A DNA stretch of 64,000 nucleotides from Cryptomeria japonica (GCF_030272615.1 NC_081415.1:419616257-419680256), one strand, 5' to 3'. Numbered from the stretch's first letter, positions 21,690 through 34,368 are shown. The notes: generated from the sequence alone by a model not told the origin. Translations and numbers: made by a program.

Positions 21690-21704
21690 TGGTGAACTCG
21701 ACGC
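21690..21704 (+). promoter_or_regulatory. primer binding site candidate of element A
   Basis: TGGTGAACTCGACGC three bases after the LTR end; see 18551-18567. Confidence 0.65.
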
Positions 21705-22200
21705 CTTACACCCTTATTTCTGATTTATGTTCTTAGATCTGATTGTTTATGCAATTTAAAATTTAAATTTTCATTTACAAGTTTTATTTCCTTGCAAATT
21801 TTAAAAATTTAGAGGTTAATTTCATTAAAACCCTTAATTTTAATTTCAAAATTAAGCTTGTGAATTGTATAATTTGGATTAATTATTTCAGATCTGAGTG
21901 CTTTTCAATTTCAAAATTCAAATTTTCACTTGCAAGTTTAATTTAAAGTTTAAATTTTAAAATTAAGTGGTTGATTTCAAAAACCCTAATTTTTAATTAT
22001 TTTTATTTTTAAATTGAACTTGGGGGTTGTTTAAATTTTGAATTTATCATTTTAAAGCTCCCTCAAATTCAAAATTGCAATCTTGGAACAAATTTAAAAT
22101 TAAGTGGTCAATTGAAAGCCTAATTTTTAAATTTAAATTAACCTTGTGCATTTCCCGATTTTGCATTAATTATTTCAATTCCCAAATTTAAAATATTGAT
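21705..22200 (+). other. A/T-rich leader of element A
   Basis: Repeated AATTTAAAATTTAA-like runs, no ORF. Composition resembles the leader of copy 2. Confidence 0.5.
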
Positions 22201-22372
22201 GTTTCCATCTCTCTAGATCCTCTTTAGTCTCCTAGAGCCTATCTTAAATATCAAAACATTTGTAGAGAAGATGATGTCATGCATTTCATTCATGATCTCC
22301 CCCCCACACACAAAATTAAGAAAAGATGAGGCCTTAGATGATAAGGATCTTCACTCCCAATTTACCAAAGAA
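22201..22372 (+). pseudogene. gag remnant of A, part before the solo LTR
   Basis: Matches the complement of about 43110-43260 in element D by eye (for example GTAGAGAAGATGATGT and GATGAGGCCTTAGATGAT-like). Stops interrupt the frame. It joins 23593 once the solo LTR is left out. Confidence 0.6.
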
Positions 22373-22377
22373 GATAT
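22373..22377. repeat. target-site duplication GATAT (left)
   Basis: Identical to 23588-23592. Confidence 0.8.
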
Positions 22378-23587
22378 TGTAGCATCATAAAATTGCGACC
22401 CTAGAAATTTTGACCTCGTTTTAGGTCCTCACCCTAGTGACTGCATTTCCCTACTCAATTGGCACCCCTCTCTGCATCATCATTCCTAATCTTTTCCTGT
22501 TTTGGCCCCTACATCACCTTGTGACCATGTCTAGGCCCCAAAATAGGGCAGAATAGGGGCGTGGCATCCCTGTCCTCCCTCTTCGGGTGGCCCTAAAATG
22601 GGTCCATCCGACCCTTGACCCTAATTTCCTCTTTGGGATTTAAATTTCCTATGTCGGCCTTCGGTGAGATGAAAAATAATCTTCCAAGGCAAGTATAAAA
22701 GGGGACCTAGTCCTCTAATTTGCATAGGTGAAAAAATGCGAGAATAAACGAAGATAAGTGAAAATTAGGTAAACAAGTGGAAGGTCTCCATTATCGTCAT
22801 CAAGCATTCAAGTCTTCAAGAATTCATCAAGTCTTCTTCTTCTTCATGTGTCTTCTTCATTCATCCATTGGAGCAACATTACAACATTCATTTGCAAGCA
22901 TGCGTGTGTGTTAAGGTTTTGTCATGTTACATGCCATTTCATGCAACACTTGTGATTACCTTCAAGAAGCAAAGCAACCATCATCAACAAATTGCAGATC
23001 TACAAGGTATACATTTCCATTATTTACATTTAAGCATTTGCATTTACTTTCTTTCAAGGTTGATTCCTCAACCAGGGTTTGACTAAGGCAAACCCCTATC
23101 CACAACCCTTCTTCCCTTCTTTTTTGTGTGTAGGTTGCAGGTGCGCAGTTGCAATTGCAGGTTTAAGCTTCATTTTCAGAGATGGAAAAACCCTTTTCGA
23201 TGTGCGGATTTTTTGGAGGACTGGGTGCAACTTCAACTCGGTCTCGACAACTTTTTTCCAAATTTGCAGGGCAGGTCCATATCAGTCTAAATACCTCTAA
23301 TCCAAAGTTACAATGCGATCTTGAATTAGTAGCTCCTTGTTCGACCCATTTTGTCTTCATTTTCTGCATAGTCAACAAGTCAACTTTTCTACTTACAAAA
23401 GAGGGTAAATTGCATTACACCCTTGCAATTCACTTAGTATTCAAATCCTTATTCACTCTAGGGTTTGGATCTAGTGAATTCAACCCCTATTTTGAATGTA
23501 ATGTATCTCCCAAGTGAAAATCATCCAAATGATTTCCTTTCTCTCTCCTAGGTGGGGAATCACTAGGGTTCAATTTTCCACTTTATA
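22378..23587 (+). mobile_element. solo LTR nested in element A (1210 bp)
   Basis: Begins TGTAGCATCATAAAATTG and ends CCACTTTATA (final CA changed to TA), flanked by GATAT on both sides and followed by neither primer site nor polypurine tract. It has TATAAAA at 22694-22700. It is related to, but clearly diverged from, the LTRs of A and of the gag-only elements. Solo LTRs arise by recombination between the two LTRs of one insertion. Small ORFs inside are not genes. Confidence 0.88.
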
Positions 23588-23592
23588 GATAT
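23588..23592. repeat. target-site duplication GATAT (right)
   Basis: Pairs with 22373-22377. Confidence 0.8.
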
Positions 23593-24391
23593 GTATGATA
23601 AAAGAAAGAAAAATCCTCCTCCACAAGATATTCCTTTTTCATCTACTAATCCCTTCATTCCTTCCAAAAATCTTTACACTACAAACTTCAAACAAACTTA
23701 TTACAATGTTCCTCTGCCTTATCAATTAAACGATTCTTATAGGAGTGGCTTTAACATAATATCAAAACAAGGTTTTAGAGGACACGAACTTGGAAAATTT
23801 GAACAAGGAATTCGAGTCCCTATAAACCCTCCTATAGAAATCACTACAGAAGGCCTAGGAAATGAAAATAAATCTCCTATGGATGACCTCCTTAGGATTC
23901 AATATTTCAAAGATCATCTTGCAAGACAACACACCATTTGTTCTCATAAAAGTGCTTCTTCTTCAAAAGCTTCTTTATGTTCATTTCATCAAACTCGTGA
24001 CCATCATGCTAATGATTGTCCTGATTATCAAAATGCAATAAAATAACTTATTGATAGTGGTAAAGTTAAAATCATTGATGACAATCCTTCTAAAAATAAC
24101 TCTTGTCCTCAATCTCAAAATAATAACCCTACAACTATTGATGATCAAGAAAAAATGGCTAATAGAATCTTTTGGAAATTGAAGTATGACAAGAATGTTG
24201 TTTTTCCTTTTGTGAAGTTTAACACTAAGCATAAAGAAGGAAGTGGATATTGTCTTTTTCATCATGGTGGTTCTCATTCTCTTGTAAAGTGTAAAGCATT
24301 TAAGGAATTTGTTCAAGAACAATACGATCGTGCTCATATATGTCTTTCAATGGATCTTGCTCTCTTTCTAGGTGAAAAGGTAGTGCCTTAG
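23593..24391 (+). pseudogene. gag C-terminal remnant of A with two zinc knuckles
   Basis: One frame from 23591 to TAG at 24389-24391, interrupted by TAA at 24044-24046. It encodes a basic start, QGFRGHELGKFEQGIRVP and two CX2HX4HX4C knuckles, CSFHQTRDHHANDC and CLFHHGGSHSLVKC. The Retrotrans_gag domain and any protease are absent. Such a product could at most bind nucleic acid. Element D encodes the same segment at 42359-43089 (minus) with its second knuckle broken. Confidence 0.75.
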
Positions 24392-24567
24392 CACTCCTTT
24401 TCCCCCTCATGTTTCTCCCCACCCTATGACACAAGTAGTTAACTTAATTGGGGGCTCTTTGTCATTAGAGGTGGTGCTTTTTCAATTTCAAACATCTTGG
24501 GGTAGAAACACGATTCCCCTCCATCCTATCTCTTATCTTTAAAGTCTCAACATTTCCTTTATGGATT

Positions 24568-25330
24568 GCATTGTTCATAACTTGATGTCCTTTCTTGCAT
24601 TGAATGATCCTTCATGCAAATACATATGTGTCCATTGTTAGGACTTGTTCTTTATTTGAAATGACACATCTCTTATGAATAATCTCTCCTAAAGAAATGT
24701 TTGATTCTTCCCCCTAATTTATCTTTGTCCTCTTGCTTGGGGGGAAGTGATAGCTTCTTCCCTTTCTTTCTTTCTATCTAAAATATCACAATTCTCTCTA
24801 GGGGCTTGCATTATTCATAACTTGATGTCCTTTCTTGCATGGAATTATCCTTCATGCAAGCACATGTTTGTTCCTTGGTTAGGACCTATTCTTTGTTTGA
24901 AATGGTACATCTCTTATGAATAATCTCTCCTTAGAGGGGTTTGTGATCCTTCTTCTCTCTCTTTCTATTTGAAGATTGCAACTTCTTTTGAGTCACATTT
25001 TTCATAATGTGATGTCCTTTATTTCATAGAATTATCCTTCATGCAAGTACACGTGTGTCCCTTGTTAGGACCTATTCTTTGTTTAAAACAATATGTCTCT
25101 TATGAATAATCTCTCTTTGGAAATTGTGTAATTCTTCTCATTGTCCTTACACTTTGGGGGCAATGATTTATTTCTCTCCCTCTTTCCCTTCTAAGAATCT
25201 ACTTTTCCTTTGTCGAGTGGTGTTTGTTCATGATTTGATGTCATTCCTTTTGTGAAGTTCTTGTTTGCTCAAGGAATCTCTCTTATGCAAGAGGTGTATA
25301 TCCTCAACTACAACCTCTTTTTCACTTGGT
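24568..25330 (+). repeat. diverged tandem repeats, 187-240 bp apart
   Basis: TTCATAACTTGATGTCCTTT, a TCCTTCATGCAA segment, GTTAGGAC(C/T)(T)TT and CTCTTATGAATAATCTCTC recur in this order starting near 24571, 24811 and 24998, with a weaker fourth copy near 25223. Confidence 0.75.
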
Positions 25331-25789
25331 GATGTACACCTATCATAAATGTACCCTCCTCACATTGGTTTAAAAGTGTGCTATCCTTCATCAAGAATTT
25401 CTTTCACCTAGCAATAGGGGGAGGTATGAATTATTGTTCCCCTTCCTTTCTTTTGTTAGATGATGTTATATTTGTTCAAGAAAATACTCTTGGAGATAGA
25501 TGTCTTTTGAGAAAAGATCTCTTCTCCTCCAAGGATCTCCTTTACACTTGTGGTAAGATATCTCTTTTTCAACTATCTTATCCTTGCTTGAAGAGTATTC
25601 CCTCTCTAGCTTGGATTTATGACATTATTGCCTAAAGGATATCTCCTTGGTGTTGAAGGTTGGTATCCTCGTTCCTAGATTCCTTAAGACATCAATATAA
25701 GGCTATGTTGATATATTAAGGGGGGGGGGTACCCATACTGCTCCCTTTGTACCATACTATACTATATTTTTGCATATCATTTTTGCATG

Positions 25790-26130
25790 TCTTAAACAGG
25801 GTGCTCATTCTTGCAAGTAGAGGAAACAAACTCTTACATGAGATGCTTCATGCCCAAAAATAGACACAACATTTGATATATGTCTTAGACAGGATAACAC
25901 ACCACTGAAACCAGAGCAAAGCTCTTACATGGGATGTCCTCGAAATCAAGATTACACATTCTTTAAATCAGAGTAAAACTCTTAAATGAGATGTTCTTGA
26001 AGTTGCACATTCACCCCTTGGCATTTGCACACACAATTGCCTCTTTTCCTTTGCATTTACATTACATGTCTTAAACAAGTTGAAGCACACTCTAAAACAG
26101 AGGAAACAAACTCTTATATGGGGTACTATA
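25790..26130 (+). repeat. short tandem repeats with ACTCTTACATG motif
   Basis: GTCTTAAACAGG-like followed by CAGAGGAAACAAACTCTTA and ATGGGATG recurs about four times, roughly 80-100 bp apart. The complement of the same motif recurs four or five times in element D (40870-41225). Confidence 0.7.
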
Positions 26131-26765
26131 CACTTGAAACTAGACATCACTTGCACACACACACATGAGGATGAGTGGAACTAGCGGAATAGGGATAGAC
26201 TATTCCTACTCTCTTCCCCAACCTGGATCACCTAGATGCAAACATCTAGGGGCTAGTTATCCATGTTATCTCTCTCATCATTCTTCTCATCGATCACCCA
26301 AATAAAAACATCTAGTGTGTATTCATTCTCTCTCTCTTTTCCTTGTCATGAACTTATAGCTTTGCTATTGATACTTCATGGATGATGCTTGCTTTGCTCT
26401 TTTATGTGATCACTTGTGTTCATGCGATGGTATTTTTTTCAAGAATGATATTGGTTTTTGAGACATTTTGATATCGAGGTCTCTTCAGCTAGTTGACTTG
26501 AGGTCTTGTTTTTGGTTCTTAGCTTTTTTTGTGTGTTTTTTTTCCTTTGTTTGCATTTTTTCTCTTTGTTTGACTTTTTTTTTTGTTTTTGTTTTTGTGT
26601 GCTCTTGCATATATTTGAGTGAGTTAAGATCCTAATATTGGGGGATTGCTTCCTCGAATTAGTGATATCTTATACTTCTTCTGATTTTGCTTTGCATCCC
26701 TCATCTTCTTCATCTCTCTTTCTTCCACTTTACCATGAGTATTTGTGTAAGCTCATACTCCCGCT

Positions 26766-26780
26766 AAAGCAAGGGCTAAA
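26766..26780 (+). promoter_or_regulatory. polypurine tract of element A
   Basis: AAAGCAAGGGCTAAA immediately before the LTR start. Confidence 0.75.
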
Positions 26781-27028
26781 TGTAGCATCCTAAAATTTCA
26801 CACTTTACAATTTTTACCATATTTGGGGACCTCACCTTAGTGTTTCTCATCCCTATGCCTAACTAGGACCCATTTATGATTTTACCATGCAATAATGGCC
26901 TTTATATCACATTTCACCTTGTTGGGACCCTTAATCCTAACCCAAAAATAGGGTAGGACCATGGAGTAGCGCCTTGGTCCTCACTAAATTGGGCCCTTTT
27001 TAAACCCATTTTAGCATTTCAAAAATGA
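26781..27028 (+). repeat. 3' LTR of element A, truncated after 248 bp
   Basis: Aligns with the first part of 20503-21686, including one dyad (26956-26980), and stops inside U3 where unrelated gag-like sequence begins. Confidence 0.85.
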
Positions 27029-30000
27029 GCACTATAGGAGTAATGTAAGACTAAACCATTAACATCCATGGAAAAAGGTGATAACAAGATTTCAAAAGAG
27101 ATCAAGGAGAAAACTAAGACATGAAGAAGACATAATGGACAAACCTAAAAAAGATGAAAGGAGACTTAGACAAACAATGGAGAGAGAAGAAAGACATAAT
27201 AGAAGAGATGAGTGCACTAATAAGGGTGTTGTTGAGCGTGTTGATGAGGGTACTATCAAAAAAAGAGAAAATAGAAGTAGAACTAAAGAGGAAACCCCAG
27301 AAGACATGAACCTGAAATTTGATAAACTATAAGGAATGGTAAGCAATATCCAATCAACTTTTGAGGGATATGATAAACAAATTTTTTTGATAGGGTCAAG
27401 TAGCAATATTGCTCCTTCCCTACCACACTCCTCAAAAGATTTCACCAATTTCATAGTTAGACTGGATGATAGGTTCAAGGTGCTCTTGTAGAATCCAAAA
27501 AGAACCCCATTCTACATTGATGAACGTTTAGAAGATTTCATTAATTTAAGTGTAGGGAGATTAAGAGAAGATAATAGGAATGAAGGGGAAGATAATCAAG
27601 AGATTAATGAAGAGGTGCAACCAAATGAAATGTCTTTTACAAACCAAGGAGTGAAAAGAGGTCTTCAAATGACAAAACCCCTAGAACATGACCCATCCCT
27701 AGCCAAATACAAAGGTAGGAGAATTGAGATAAAGAAGACACAAAAACAAGAAGAGAGTAAATACTAAAACTAGAACAATAAATGAATAGGAGATACCACG
27801 GAATGAGATACTTGGAGAAGAATATTTTGACCTCAAACTAGAGAGAGACAATAGAAAAGAGAACAACCTCCAAAATACTAGTCAGAAAGAGAAGAAACTA
27901 CAAAATCACAAATCAGTAAGAAAAATGACAATGAATCTATAACCATCAAATGACCTCAAAGTAAAAATCTATCAATATAGACACAACTATCAAGATCCCC
28001 ATCTTTGGAATTTATACCATTGATGCCAAACAACATTGTTTCATTTTGGAATCCTTATGGGAGAAGATTGGTAAATTTGTTGACAAGGATAGAGTGCTGG
28101 CATTTGTAGGATCAGTGCAAGGAGAAGAGTTAGAATGGTATGCAAAGCATTATCCTCGATATTCAACCTCTTGGAACAATGTGAAAACTAAATTTCTACT
28201 GAACTTTGGGACACCCATAGTCTCCACAAAGAGAATGACAAGAATGAGGAACCTAACTTAGGGCACAACCTCTATCAAAGAATATGATAAGAAATTCAAA
28301 GAGCTATGCCATAAATTGGAGGAGACCTTGACCAAAAAATAGAAGATAGAATGGTTCATCTCCAAACGGAATTGGACATTAGAACCAAATTAGATGGGAA
28401 AGACTTTCAGAAATATACATACTTGATTCAAATGGCCTACCAAATAGAGGCCAAAACATGGATAACTTTGAAAAAAGATAGAAATACTGAATTATTGGAA
28501 ATTCTACAAGAGCAAGTGAAGAGACTGGTAATACAACATGAGATAAGGTCGTCTAAACCTCAATTCTTATTGTGTACATATTGTAACAAGGATGGTCACA
28601 TTCAGAATGATTATTTTAAGGGTAAAGTAATAAAAACACTAGCTACCACTTGAGTAGTTAAACCTAACTCAATGTATTGTTCTTACTATCAGGACTAAGA
28701 CCTTCTCCTCACTGAGGATTGCCCCTAAAGATACCTCCAGTATGGAATAGAGGAAACAAATATTGCTTAAATCATAATTGAACTCAAGAAGAAAGGGATG
28801 ATACAAGATATTAGATCCCTCATTTGCAAGATAACCGGAATGCCTGTGCATTCCAGAACAATCAAGGGTATTAGGACGTAAATAAGAACTCTAACAATAG
28901 ATGAGGACAAGGTATAGGCTGAGGAAATAGAAGAAGAAATGATGCCACTTGCTTCAATTGTGGTAAAACAGGCCACTATGCATTTGAGTGTTGGGCTGAA
29001 AAAAATCTCAAATTTAGATTTTGTGGAGGAGAAGAGCATACCATGGTCACACGTGAGAAGACATGATTTTTACCGAGATATTGACAAATTCTCCTAGAGT
29101 GATGAACTACAAAGAGGAGAGAGGGTGATTTAAAGAGTACCACCCCAAGGGGTTAGAGGCTGCCACATAATGGATGTAAGGACTTTGGACACTTTACAAG
29201 AGGACAATTCCAGAGAAGAACTGGTAATAGAGAAGAAAATTAAAACTATCAACAAGAAGAAAGCAAATGTGCTCACTATAAATAGCATAAACACAGGAAA
29301 AAAAGAAAAAATCTTTGGTGGAAGAAGTATTTGAGGACTATTATAGTCTATAGGAGGAGAAAGAAGAAGAGGAATCATTATTCCAACCAAAAAAGAGACA
29401 TGATAAAATAGTGGAAGAAGTTAAGAAACCAATAAAAACTAGCTATAGGAGGAGGTAGCCTACTTTACATAACAAGATGTTTGGGTTTTAAAGGATTTGC
29501 TAACCATGGCTATAAAAAAATGACTTAGTCATTAAAATGAAACAATTAGGAAAATATTGAAATAAGAAGACACAAGTAAACCACCTTTCAGAAGTCTAGA
29601 ATTGGAAGAATGGTCCTTTTCTCACCAATGTCCAACTCTATGATCATAAGATTAAATATATAATGGTTGATCTTGGTGTAGAATTGAATATAATACCTTC
29701 TACCACATGGGAGAAACTAGGAAGATCTAAATTAGTGAAAACACCCATGAATATATGCTTAGTAGATGGATCTAGAATGAATATGCTAGAGACATAGAAG
29801 AATATTGAAGTAAGCATAAAGGACATGAAGCAATGTGTTGATTTTGAAGTAGTGCAAATGAAGGAACCTTTCAGTACATTTCAGGCTTATAAAGGGCATA
29901 AAAAATTATATTAATTTTGAAGTAGTACAAATGAAGGAACCTTTCAATGCATTACATGACTTACTTGGAAAAGTAGTACAAATGAAGGAACCTTTCAATG

Positions 30001-30440
30001 CATTACATGACTTACTTGGAAAAGTAGTACAAATGAAGGAACCTTTCAATGCATTACATGACTTACTTGGACTTAGATAGTTTGCCAATGATAATGGTAT
30101 TATGGATTCCCAAAAAGATGAAATCTCTTTTGCCAATGACACCGGAATTGTTAGAATTCCCTTCCAGCTGACCCAAAGGATACAACTTATGTTGAAGAAA
30201 TTGAAAAAGAACAAATTGAAAAAGATGTGAAGAACCTCCATACCATCTCTATCCTTCTATATGGACGAGAAGAAGAAAATTTGAACACTAAAGGAGAATT
30301 AGAGCTAGAAAGTGAAATTGGTAGCATAGACAATGATGAGGTATTGGAGGCATGGATGCAAGGTGAAAATGAGATTACATATTGGAGAATCTATATCTTC
30401 CAAAGAGTATCCTTCCTCCACAATAGATCAAAATCGATAT
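27029..30440 (+). pseudogene. decayed Ty3-like gag/protease region
   Basis: Fragments of one protein series: a highly charged start (27078-27332), a capsid-like piece (LEWYAKHYPRYSTSWNNV, 28046-28261) like Retrotrans_gag, a damaged knuckle CTYCNKDGHIQNDY near 28575-28615, and an intact CX2CX4HX4C knuckle CFNCGKTGHYAFEC near 28951-28992. A retropepsin-like segment IMVDLGVELNIIPS with D-L-G at the active site follows near 29660-29700. Many stops and shifts separate them. No RT, RNase H or integrase is seen before the sequence becomes featureless, so this is a truncated or non-autonomous Ty3-type element. LTRs were not found. Confidence 0.65.
29922..30074 (+). repeat. 51-bp unit repeated three times in frame
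   Basis: Three adjacent 51-bp copies (29922, 29973, 30024) encode VVQMKEPFNALHDLLGK each, nearly without difference, with a more diverged related segment at 29849-29880. It lies in the decayed protease-downstream region. Confidence 0.9.
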
Positions 30441-32799
30441 AGAGAAGAAACTAGAGAAAAACTACACTAAAAAGCAGATGTAAACTAGTAAGGACTCAAC
30501 ACTCTGGACCATGGAAATTTTAAGTGACTAATAAAATACATATTAAAACATACACTCTACAACACAATAAATTCTATATTAGTCAACAAAGATTAGATAA
30601 AATGAAACCTAATTATGACACAAAACCCTAAAAAGGTTTGGCACAACATTGGGGGATATGACAAATGCATATACCATATTCTGAACTGCTATTTTTGTAA
30701 CATATTATGATATATTGTATAAACATTTTATATTAAATACTAGCTAAAAGTAGGTGCTAATAGTCATAAAATATTGGATGTAGTGTCTAATGGGCAAAAA
30801 ACTTAAGCCATGCTTGAATTTATGAAGACACCTAAATGTTGGATATCTTGCTAATTCTTTATCTTCTTTATTGGAACAAAAAATGCATGGTCATTGAGTT
30901 TTCTTGTAGATAGTTGAGACTTAATTATAAATTCCTTGGGGTTAGTCAATTTTCATTTCAAGAGTTGATTCCTTTTAGGAGAGGTGGAGTTTTATGTTGT
31001 ATTTTTACCTAAGTTGAGAAGTGTGTCAAAACACCCATCAATAATTCTGAGGTGACATCACAAGATATATAATAATATATTATACTTCTAGTCCTTACTA
31101 TATAAGTGTTAGAATTGTACTATATTTTCATCCAATGCATGATCTCTTCATCAAACTTCTCTAAAATGTACAAAATTTTCCACATTTAAGCATCTCAATA
31201 TAGTAAAGAAGGTGAAGAAGAGGTTATAATATGAAGAGCATATTAAAAAAAAAGCTCAAAAATATTATAATGATAGCACACATTTGTATGTGATAATAAT
31301 TCAAGGCTAAGGTTAGATATTAATTATAATCCCTAATAACAAAATATAGTGATGTATTTCATACTAAGAACTAATAAAGTATTATTCTACATATTTATTT
31401 TATTTTATGTTGTGCTAAGTGCTAGTATTTGAATTCTACTATCCAATATTTGAGAGTGTATGTGTTAGGCTACATGGTTGGATAATCCTTAGTTGGATCC
31501 CTTTTCCATGACTACATCAAGATTGAACTAGGTCTCACTATGAAGATTTTTTAAAATTATAAAATTTATATATAACAAAAAAATTGTGGTCCATTCAAAT
31601 ATCTTTGAAAACCATACAACAACATTAGAACTACTTTATTAAGAAAAATCTATTAAGCGGCAATAATCAACTAGTAGCCCTACACTATCTTGTTAAGAAA
31701 ACCATGAAAAAACCAATAGTCCTAGGTAGATAAATTAACAATGAGATAAAGTGTTCCTTCACCCTTATAAGAAATAATGGTCCCAATTATCCACTTAGAT
31801 CCACCTTCATAATATCTTGATCTTTTATTCTCAATTATTTTACTATAGTTTATAGGTCTCTATATTTAGTTGTAGAGCTACAATTAAATTTTGTCTTATT
31901 TCTATCTATTTAGGAAATGGTAAAATATCAATTGAGACTAATTGAATTTCCTTGTCCTCTTGCTCTTGAATATCTCCTTTCAAATATTCTACCTCCAAAT
32001 TCACAATCAAGAAAACTTTTAAAATCCTAGCTACCCGACTTACAAAATATAATAAGAACAATAGGATTATCTAATCCCCTTGAGGGAGATGAAAACATAA
32101 CTAACAAACCATCCTTGATTTTGTAATCCATATAAGTAGGAAGGATAAATCCACCAAAAATACCATAACTTCTTCACATAAATTGTCATTTAGAACACTA
32201 GACTTTTATTCTATCTTTGACGACAAAAAGATCTTTGCCCCTAACAAACTTCAAATAGAAATTTGACACCTTGTTCCCTAGTTGATTAAAGTAAAAGAAT
32301 CTAAAAGGAAGTATTTCAAAATTAAGGAATTGAGTCCATGATCCCTATGATGACACTATTTTAGAGGAATAGAAAATGGTCTTGGAAAGATAACTCATTA
32401 CACAAACCGTCACACATGGATTCAAAGAAATCGTTTATTTTTCATCAAAATTAATGAAAATGTAATCACCTCAACCATTTTTTTAATGAGACCAAAAGTC
32501 CTCAATAAAAAAGGTAAATTATACATTTTGTTCCACATAAGAGCCTGTAAAATTTTAGTAAAGTTTTGACTGAAAAAAGGGGGCAATAAATTGTTGTCTA
32601 TTAATTAAAAAATATATATTTGTTTACAATGAATTCAAAATACACCAATAAAAAGCCATTTTTCAATGAAAACATAGATTATTTAATGACCTTGCTCTAG
32701 ATTAAATTTATCCATAGTGAAAATCCATCAAAAGACATCCCCTCCTCAACACATTCACAAAATGGTGTTGTGACCTATGTCTTCAGCCATACTAAATAT
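30441..32799. other. A/T-rich stretch, no gene
   Basis: A possible polypurine-like ACATTGGGGGATATG sits near 30642-30656, which could be the 3' end of the preceding element, but no matching LTR pair is visible. Otherwise only A/T-rich DNA without domain-bearing ORFs. Confidence 0.4.
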
Positions 32800-34353
32800 T
32801 GTTAAACCCACGGTGGGACCAAAAGGGGGGGTTTAATCAGTCTGGAACACTTCAAATCTGATCTAACAAATAATAAACAATATTTAACAACAATATAGAA
32901 AGCATCAACCATCAACACATGAAAACCAGATTTATGTGGAAAACCTAATTAGGGAAAAACCATGGTGAGAATCATACTCATAATATAAATAGAATTGATT
33001 ACAATGTTTTAGCTCACTACCAAGGAGCATCATGCACTTGATCGACTTGCAAGAGAAAGGAACACTGCCTTAGGGCAAGATACATGGACTTGCACAACTG
33101 AGGCACACTACTTCAGAGCAAGATACAAATAGGTGCCACTACCTTTTGGCCACAAAAATAATAGCAAGACTAATATGAGAAGAATCTCTTGATCACGAAA
33201 TTGTCCTTGAACCACTGTGTCAAGCAACCAATATAATGGCAAACACATCTGATATCCACCACTGTCTTAGAACACTATCACACTAAGTACACCACCTTCA
33301 AATCTCTTCACAAACTGACTTGCACACATCTGTAGTATCAAACCTGCTTACACATCATTCACATCAATTCAATTCTATCCCATATACACCTCATACATCT
33401 ATGTTACTTAAACACAAGCTAGATCAAAAAGCTAATTGAGGGTTGACAACAAACAAAGTAAACAATATTACACAACATTAGCCACCCAGACCAAAAATAC
33501 CCAAAGCGGTCCACTCTAAGAGAAAGAGGGGACCCAAATCCATCACAATGCATCCTTCCAACACAAATCCAATGAACCACACATGCTAAAAAATCCTCAA
33601 AAGTCGACACCAAACATAATGTGTAGATAAGTAATAAAACTCAATAGCCAATAAACCAAAAACATCTTCTAATGCAAAATATATAACGCGAATCTCCACA
33701 CACTATAGTGAGACCCATAATAACCATCTGACATAACTCCCAGAGCATATCTAGATCAAAAAGTATGATCTAAACAAGATAATCAATTCGACACACTAAA
33801 AAACATATTATAGCTAAATATATCAAACACAAACCAACATAACTTACTTGTAGAACAAAAACATCACCAACGAATTAAACTGAAATATTGCATGAACCAA
33901 ATAAATATGTCTGCCAAACCATAGCACAAGATTCTATAGATCCAAAGGCCACCAAGAAATTTTTGGACCAGTTTGATAGACACTCTCACTATCAAAACAA
34001 CACAACAACAAACTTATTCAATCTATGAACCAAACAACATGATGATACACCATATTCAGAACGTCAAAACATAACCTTCACCCATCTTGGGGTATTAAGT
34101 ACTCTTTCTTGCATATTGGACTTTCCACAATTATAACTTCATAGATAAGCTCCACCAACATAAATTCAACAACAACACCAGATAGAGAGACATTCATCAA
34201 ACTCAACAACACCACAAACTCAACAACAACACCGGACAAAGAAAATTGAAATAATACAAGAACATATATGGACCAGATTCTATCCAAATCATCAATTTTG
34301 GCATCAATGACAATACAACTCAAATATCCAATAATCAACTCAGACTTCCAACA
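32800..34353 (-). repeat. 3' LTR of Copia K (1554 bp)
   Basis: In sense it starts TGTTGGAAGTCTGAG next to the polypurine tract and ends CCACCGTGGGTTTAACA. It contains GTTTTTCCCTAATTAGG and TTTTCCACATAAATCTGG near its 3' end. Diverged relatives are 3687-3888 and 3889-4601/9509-10259. Confidence 0.78.
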
Positions 34354-34368
34354 ATCTTCCCATTTTTC
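34354..34368 (-). promoter_or_regulatory. polypurine tract of Copia K
   Basis: Complement GAAAAATGGGAAGAT abuts the LTR start. A second purine run (AAAAGGGGGAGAA, 34400-34412) lies just upstream and resembles common Copia 3'-end sequence. Confidence 0.6.

Larger units (their letters stand above)
24392..26765 (+). other. 3' non-coding region of element A with repeat arrays
   Basis: No coding content beyond spurious ORFs. Pyrimidine-rich. Two arrays of diverged repeats are listed separately; T-rich runs at 26520-26600. Confidence 0.6.
20503..27028 (+). mobile_element. non-autonomous gag-remnant LTR retrotransposon A, 3' LTR truncated
   Basis: 5' LTR 20503-21686, primer site, A/T-rich leader, a short gag remnant split by a solo LTR (22378-23587), a long repeat-bearing 3' non-coding region, polypurine tract 26766-26780 and the first 248 bp of the 3' LTR (26781-27028). 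The start GATGT (20498-20502) would be its duplication, but the right end is lost. No enzyme domains. Element D (39066-44760, minus) is a second member with the same order of parts, including the same short gag, so the gag was already reduced in their common ancestor. Confidence 0.85.
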
